Assembly: GCA_910578245.1 (NCBI GenBank)
Contig: CAJTPC010000042.1
Location: 1 to 8,952, forward strand
Reading direction: 5' to 3'
Source of the DNA: an uncultured Christensenella sp.
Lineage (GTDB): Bacteria; Bacillota; Clostridia; Christensenellales; UBA3700
DNA length: 8,952 bases
The translations under genes and the position numbers were made by a program. This document shows positions 5,051-8,952 of the stretch, in pieces. Below the pieces are notes generated by a model. It had not been told where the DNA came from, did no database searches, and was given only the letters and a program-made list of their open reading frames with translations. How positions within the stretch are numbered: position 1 is the stretch's first letter; each line of letters begins with the position of its first letter.

Positions 5051-6247
5051 ATGGCTAAAGACGTAGCAAAAACTCGCAAGATAAGCAAGGGTACTTTGGC
5101 AATGGTAATCACGCTTGCCGTATTATTCTTTTTGCTTATTTTGATGTTGATTTTGCGTACCAACCAAGCTATATGCGAATTTGTATGCAGTCGTTTAGTC
5201 AACGCTTACCAAGTCGTGGCAGGTAAGTTTTATTCCGTTACGTCAGTCAATATATTTGAAATACTCGTAACGCTTGCAATATTGTTTGCGCTTGCAAGCA
5301 TTATTTCTGCGATTGTATTCTTTTGCAAAAAGAAAAAGGTTTTATCCAATCGAATTATGCTTGCGCTCTTGATTGTATGCGTGTGTACAGCCAATCTTTA
5401 TATATTTACGGCAGGCTTTGCTTACAATAGAGAAGCGGCTCCTGTCGACGCCTATCAAGGGGAAATAAGTAAAGACTTCGCGCTTAAATCTTTTGTTACG
5501 CTTATAGACGACTTAAACGCTTGTTATCAAGATATTGGCAAGTACAACGACGACGGAAGCGTTGTATCGCCGTACGGCGAAAAGCAACTCAACGAAAAAA
5601 TTCGTCAAGCGGTGGATAATGTCTTGACTGACGAGTATTATTACGACTATACGCCTAAAGCAAAGCCTATTATATCCAGCGGCGTTATGACGCTCAATAG
5701 AATTGCAGGCATTACATTTTTGCCAACTTGCGAGCCGGGGTATAACAGGGATATGCCTATCGTCGATAGTGCGCACACGATAGCGCATGAATTCGCGCAT
5801 ACCAAGGGAGTTATGAGGGAATACGAGGCTAATCTCGTCGGCGCTTACGTTTTGTTAAACAGCGGCGATGCATTTTTGAAATATTGCGGATATATATACG
5901 CTATAAGTTATGTATATGAAATAATCAAGTATGACGAAACATACTTTGAAAACGTAGAAGCCTATCCCATACCTGAGGGCTTCAGGCAAGACAACAAAAA
6001 GATTTATAATTGGTGGATTTCCCAACCGAGTCTTGGCAACATAGGAGAGTTTTTTAATGATCTATATCTCAAGATTAACGGTCAAGAAGACGGAACCGGC
6101 TCGTATGAAGAAACCCCTGATACCGATGATATAATTATCGAGGGAGGCGACGGAGAACCTGATAGGTACCTTACTGTCATTACGAAATATACCAACATGC
6201 ACAGAATGTTGGTAGCTTACGCAACGAGTTTGTCGCCAAGGTTGTAG
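5051..6247 (+). CDS. DUF3810 family membrane-anchored zinc metallopeptidase-like protein
   Basis: The protein has 398 residues from the chosen start. Three hydrophobic membrane segments lie at about 15-35, 69-91 and 102-124, separated by short basic loops. A large domain follows that carries HEFAH at 246-250 and, seven to nine residues later, REYEAN (256-261). This HExxH plus downstream Glu arrangement is typical of the DUF3810 family, whose members resemble gluzincin metallopeptidases. I infer a zinc-dependent peptidase facing the outside of the membrane; the substrate is unknown. Near the C-terminus, after LYLKINGQ, an acidic stretch (about 346-372) looks like an insertion. The frame is open back to 4883, but the SigA-type promoter at 4985-5013 lies inside that extension. 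GAGAGGGG just before 5051 gives a close-spaced ribosome binding site; ATGs at 5033 and 5039 remain possible. No terminator is evident downstream. Confidence 0.85.
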   Translation: MAKDVAKTRKISKGTLAMVITLAVLFFLLILMLILRTNQAICEFVCSRLVNAYQVVAGKFYSVTSVNIFEILVTLAILFALASIISAIVFFCKKKKVLSNRIMLALLIVCVCTANLYIFTAGFAYNREAAPVDAYQGEISKDFALKSFVTLIDDLNACYQDIGKYNDDGSVVSPYGEKQLNEKIRQAVDNVLTDEYYYDYTPKAKPIISSGVMTLNRIAGITFLPTCEPGYNRDMPIVDSAHTIAHEFAHTKGVMREYEANLVGAYVLLNSGDAFLKYCGYIYAISYVYEIIKYDETYFENVEAYPIPEGFRQDNKKIYNWWISQPSLGNIGEFFNDLYLKINGQEDGTGSYEETPDTDDIIIEGGDGEPDRYLTVITKYTNMHRMLVAYATSLSPRL

Positions 6248-6273
6248 CGTAGAGGGACTGCAGTAAATCGTTT

Positions 6274-6303
6274 GAGATTTCTCGGGCACGCTTCAAATGA
6301 CAT
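6274..6303 (+). repeat. Degenerate dispersed repeat, copy 5
   Basis: GAGATTTCTCGGGCACGCTT followed by CAAATGACAT. It aligns with copy 3 (2316-2344) over the whole length, including the closing ATGACA-type end. It lies in the 175-nt gap between the metallopeptidase gene and the phosphate operon. Confidence 0.55.
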
Positions 6304-6351
6304 CATTTCGTCTAACATACCAAAAAGTCCATAAAAAATTTATAAATTCTA

Positions 6352-6392
6352 TTGATATTATCGGTAGGCGTATAGTAATATAATATTATAAT
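6352..6392 (+). promoter_or_regulatory. Possible promoter region of the phosphate operon
   Basis: A TTGATA (6352-6357) is followed by very AT-rich DNA with two TATAAT words (6379-6384 and 6387-6392). The spacing from TTGATA to the first TATAAT is 21 nt, too long for a standard SigA promoter, so either the -35 is degenerate or an activator is involved. No recognisable Pho box was seen. The region is the only plausible place for the operon promoter. Confidence 0.25.
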
Positions 6393-6422
6393 AAATAATA
6401 ACTTAAAATTGCAGTAAATTAG

Positions 6423-7469
6423 ATGAACGCGTACGTAATAGTAATTTTTATTTTCGCAATAGCTTATACCTTTTATATGGGGTTTTCCGACGGAGCAAAT
6501 GCCGTTGCTACTTGCGTTGCAACGCGCGCTATCAAACCTATTTACGCAATCGTTATTGCCGGCGTTGTCAAGTTTATCGCGCCACTCGTAATATGCTGTT
6601 GGATTGGCAATACGAGCGTTGCGCGCACGGTTGGCTCGCTTATCAAGAGCGAGGCATTTGACGGCTTATCGCAAAAGGCAGGTTTTATATTCTTATTGTC
6701 TACTATGCTTGCCACTCTGATATGGTCAGTTATATGCATATTCACTTCCTTGCCAAATTCCACATCGCATACCTTGCTGGGCGGACTTGTCGGAGCGGGA
6801 TTGGTGTCATTTAATTTTAACGGCGTGGATTGGTCTGCTGTCGGTCTTAAAGTTATTCTTATGGTATTTCTTACTCCGATAATGTGCATAGTAGTTGGTT
6901 ATCTTATGGATAAGTTGTTTATCGCTATTTGCAGAAGAATGGACAGAAGAGTAAAGAAAGTTTTCAAAGCCTTACAGGTTTTCAACGTAACGGTTCTCAG
7001 TACGTCTATTTCTATCAACAATGTTCAGAAGTCTATGGGTATATTTTTACTTGCAATGGTACTGTGTAGCGGACAAGAGGGAATAAGTATTGACGCGTAC
7101 CAATTTGATTTTTGGATAGTTGCTATCTTGTCATTCGTGATTATGTTAGGACTTCTGTTCGGGGGGTACAAACTTATATATTCGGTTGGCAAAAAGATAT
7201 ATCGTATGGGCACGATACAGTCATACACGGCTCAACTTGCTACGGCAACAGTTGCGTTGACTTGCTCATTTACGGGTATTCCGGTCAGCACGGGGCAAGT
7301 AGTATCTTCAAGCATAATAGGCGTGGGAATATCCGAGCGTATCAGCGGTGTGCATTGGACGAGAGTAAAGAAGATATTCATCAATTGGATAGCCACATTT
7401 CCAATTGCAATGTGCGTAGGCGCGTTGATATGCTTGATACTCAATGCCATATTTTTGCAGACTGCTTAA
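6423..7469 (+). CDS. PiT-family inorganic phosphate transporter
   Basis: PiT permeases are integral membrane symporters for low-affinity uptake of inorganic phosphate or metal-phosphate. The 348 residues are mostly hydrophobic with about ten likely membrane segments, a normal size for the shorter bacterial members. The duplicated family signature is clear. The first half carries GFSDGANAVAT (20-30) and PNSTSHTLLGGLVGAG (111-126); the second half carries NVTVLSTSISINN (188-200) and GIPVSTGQVVSSSIIGVGI (285-303). The hydrophilic loop typical of the middle of the protein is short (RRMDRRVKKVFKA, 171-183). The second signature has STGQ where many PiT proteins have STTH. The start lacks a strong ribosome binding site (weak AG-containing context before the ATG). 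A DUF47 gene follows after 29 nt, the common PiT-accessory arrangement, so the two form one operon. It is similar to PitA/Pit, but I do not assign a symbol. Confidence 0.93.
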   Translation: MNAYVIVIFIFAIAYTFYMGFSDGANAVATCVATRAIKPIYAIVIAGVVKFIAPLVICCWIGNTSVARTVGSLIKSEAFDGLSQKAGFIFLLSTMLATLIWSVICIFTSLPNSTSHTLLGGLVGAGLVSFNFNGVDWSAVGLKVILMVFLTPIMCIVVGYLMDKLFIAICRRMDRRVKKVFKALQVFNVTVLSTSISINNVQKSMGIFLLAMVLCSGQEGISIDAYQFDFWIVAILSFVIMLGLLFGGYKLIYSVGKKIYRMGTIQSYTAQLATATVALTCSFTGIPVSTGQVVSSSIIGVGISERISGVHWTRVKKIFINWIATFPIAMCVGALICLILNAIFLQTA

Positions 7470-7485
7470 ACAATAATAACATAAA

Positions 7486-7491
7486 AAGGAG
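7486..7491 (+). promoter_or_regulatory. Ribosome binding site that fixes the DUF47 gene start
   Basis: AAGGAG lies seven nt before the ATG at 7499. The reading frame is open upstream to 7112, inside the permease gene in another frame, but only this ATG has a proper site. Confidence 0.85.
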
Positions 7492-7498
7492 ATTGACA

Positions 7499-8110
7499 AT
7501 GAAAATCTTCAGAAAGAAAGTAAACTTTTTTCAACTTCTAACGCATCAATGCGAAATAATGCGCAGGGGCTTAGACGCGCTTTACAAATACTGCATGTCG
7601 GTAGGCGAGCCTGACCATGAGAGTTACGGCGATATGGTAATTGCCATAGAGGACGAAGGAGATATTGCAAGACGCGATCTTGTCAACGAACTCAACGCTA
7701 CTTTTATTACGCCGATGGAGCGTAACGATATCTTTGATTTGTCAGGTCAACTTGACGAAGTGCTTGATTACGCTAAGAATTCTATTGACGAAATGCGATT
7801 TTTTGAGATAGAGCCAAATGAGGATATGACTAAAATGGTAGCCATACTTTGCGATATTGCCGAGCATATCGAAAAAGCGGTCGGGAGTATGGAAAAACAT
7901 AAGATCATGGCTAAGGAAGAAGCCTTCAACGTCAAAAGTTTAGAAAACGAGGTAGGCGCAAGATATTATAAAGCCTTGTCCAGTCTTTTTGAAGGCGATG
8001 ACTTCAAATCTATATTTAAGTATCGCGAGGTATACCGTCACCTCAACACCACTGCCGACAAAGCCGAAATGGCGATGGATATATTGCTTGATATTCTCAA
8101 TTCGCTTTGA
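7499..8110 (+). CDS. DUF47 family (PhoU-like) phosphate transport accessory protein
   Basis: The 203 residues form an all-helical, highly charged protein with no membrane segment, the usual size for DUF47. Family landmarks are the acidic segment IEDEGDIARRDL (50-61), the block FITPMERNDIFDLSGQLDEV (69-88) and the C-terminal helix with KYREVYRHLNTTADKAEMAM (174-193). DUF47 proteins are structurally related to PhoU, bind metal through acidic residues and are usually encoded beside PiT permeases, whose activity they are thought to support or regulate. Here the gene lies 29 nt after the permease with no promoter or terminator between, so co-expression is very likely. It ends before a bidirectional terminator shared with the convergent folate gene. 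Its precise action on the transporter is not established and is inferred from genomic linkage. Confidence 0.92.
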   Translation: MKIFRKKVNFFQLLTHQCEIMRRGLDALYKYCMSVGEPDHESYGDMVIAIEDEGDIARRDLVNELNATFITPMERNDIFDLSGQLDEVLDYAKNSIDEMRFFEIEPNEDMTKMVAILCDIAEHIEKAVGSMEKHKIMAKEEAFNVKSLENEVGARYYKALSSLFEGDDFKSIFKYREVYRHLNTTADKAEMAMDILLDILNSL

Positions 8111-8159
8111 TAACAATGAATTCTGATTTGTCTAGAGCTAAACTAAAATTTTCTATTGA

Positions 8160-8183
8160 AAAAACACCTGAAAAGGTGTTTTT
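8160..8183. terminator. Bidirectional terminator between the phosphate operon and folBK
   Basis: A perfect 10-bp stem, AAAAACACCT / AGGTGTTTTT, closed by a GAAA tetraloop. Each strand ends in a T-run, so it can stop the rightward phosphate operon and the leftward folate gene. It lies 49 nt after the DUF47 stop codon and 14 nt after the folate gene's stop codon on the other strand. Confidence 0.92.
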
Positions 8184-8197
8184 AATTTAGTATTGGA

Positions 8198-8952
8198 TTA
8201 TAGTTCGCCAATTCTTTTTCTACTTATCGGACATACAAAGTTTGGCGCAATTTCTTTAAGGGGAATAATTACGAAATCTCTATTTTGATAATCGGGATGA
8301 GGAATTGTGAGTATATCATCGTCCAACACTTTATCCCCATAAAATATTATATCCATATCTAAGGTTCTATCGCCCCAGCGCACACTTCTATCTCTTTTGG
8401 CCTCTCTTTCAATCAAGTGAAGATATTCGAGCAACTCATAAGGCGACAGATAGGTAGAGATTTCTACTGCCATATTTATGAACGGAAACTTCGCCACACC
8501 GCCGTAAGGAGCGTTTTCATAGGGAGAAGACACTTTTTTCACGGTAATATCATCATGTTCTCCAAGTCTTTTAATTGCCGTTTCAAGGTAAGCCTGTCTA
8601 TCTCCCATATTACTTCCGAGAGAGAGCAGCGCCGCAGTTCTCGTCAAAGTTGTAGATACCGATACGTTGTCAAATGGGAGCGATACGGGAGCCTGAGGTT
8701 TTTTGACCGTTACACTTACGCTTTTTATTGGATAATTGCGCATTAGCATAATTGCCGTGCGGTAGCACAGCGTTTCTATCAAATCAAAAGTATTGTCTTT
8801 GCAAAAATCGCTCACTTCGTGCATAATCTTGTCATAGTTGAGCGTAAGAGATAGATTATCTTCTTTTGCGGATTTTGCGAAGTCGTATTGCATACTTACG
8901 TCAAAATAAAATGGCTGACGGTTGATTTTCTCTTCAGGAAGTACGCCGTGGC
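8198..8952 (-). CDS. FolB-FolK fusion: dihydroneopterin aldolase / HPPK (5' end outside window)
   Basis: The frame is open to the window edge, so the N-terminus is missing; 250 residues are visible. Although a Met codon occurs at 8893, the 19 residues before it continue a FolB fold (HGVLPEEKINRQPFYFDV), so 8893 is not the start. FolB (dihydroneopterin aldolase) occupies about visible residues 1-103: HGVLPEE with the catalytic Glu, LNY near 37-39, FDLIE near 55-59, and the active-site-type Lys in VKKPQAP near 84. FolK (6-hydroxymethyl-7,8-dihydropterin pyrophosphokinase) follows: LSLGSNMGDR near 109-118, NAPYGG, and the family signature RWGDRTLDMDII near 191-202, ending IPHPDYQNRDFVIIPL. The two enzymes catalyse consecutive steps toward dihydropteroate, so the fusion passes intermediate between neighbours. 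The signature has Asp where Pro or Ala is more common (GDR rather than GPR). Upstream genes, probably other fol genes, lie outside the window. Confidence 0.93.
   Translation of the reverse strand, partial: HGVLPEEKINRQPFYFDVSMQYDFAKSAKEDNLSLTLNYDKIMHEVSDFCKDNTFDLIETLCYRTAIMLMRNYPIKSVSVTVKKPQAPVSLPFDNVSVSTTLTRTAALLSLGSNMGDRQAYLETAIKRLGEHDDITVKKVSSPYENAPYGGVAKFPFINMAVEISTYLSPYELLEYLHLIEREAKRDRSVRWGDRTLDMDIIFYGDKVLDDDILTIPHPDYQNRDFVIIPLKEIAPNFVCPISRKRIGEL

Noticed and set aside
7112..7498. Upstream extension of the DUF47 frame inside the permease gene
   Set aside because: It has no family similarity, overlaps the well-supported PiT gene in another frame, and the ATG at 7499 has an ideal AAGGAG site.
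8198..8893. FolBK taken as complete with Met at 8893
   Set aside because: The residues encoded before it to the window edge (HGVLPEEK...) are the conserved N-terminal FolB motif, so the gene is cut by the window.

Overview
The window looks like chromosomal DNA from a moderately AT-rich, endospore-forming member of the Clostridia or a close relative. The main evidence is a full-length SpoIVA, the coat-basement ATPase found only in spore formers, close to a BclA-like spore-surface protein. Strong GGAGG-type ribosome binding sites and a consensus vegetative (SigA-type) promoter fit a Firmicute. I cannot name a genus; the sequence style suggests an uncultured gut or anaerobic lineage, which is inference.

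Layout: (1) 41-2035, recG, a complete branch-migration helicase gene closed by a perfect 12-bp stem terminator. (2) 2036-2417, a gene-free stretch holding that terminator, two further perfect hairpins, three degenerate copies of a dispersed repeat of about 29 nt, and a good SigE-type promoter candidate for the next gene. (3) 2430-3908, spoIVA, 492 residues, with key ATPase residues that fall at the same numbers as in Bacillus subtilis. (4) 3909-4166, a 136-bp inverted-repeat element, another repeat remnant and a minus-strand terminator. (5) 4167-4898, minus strand, a chimeric spore-surface protein candidate: an N-terminal Cys/Asn/Gly-rich region with six CGC tripeptides, joined to a C-terminal BclA/TNF-like beta domain. 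(6) 4899-5050, a compact divergent promoter region. (7) 5051-6247, a membrane-anchored DUF3810 zinc-metallopeptidase-like protein. (8) 6423-8110, a two-gene phosphate operon: a PiT-family permease and a DUF47 (PhoU-like) partner. (9) 8160-8183, a bidirectional terminator. (10) 8198-8952, minus strand, a FolB-FolK fusion for folate synthesis whose N-terminus runs off the window.

Functionally the window mixes housekeeping (DNA repair, phosphate uptake, folate) with sporulation. SpoIVA builds the platform on the forespore membrane on which the coat assembles. The Cys-rich BclA-like protein is a plausible outer-layer component made later in the mother cell, and a SigK-like promoter candidate upstream of it fits that timing. 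This protein is the most novel item here: the collagen-like stalk of classical BclA proteins is replaced by a region that looks suited to disulfide cross-linking or metal binding. No CRISPR array, tRNA, rRNA, prophage or complete insertion sequence was seen.
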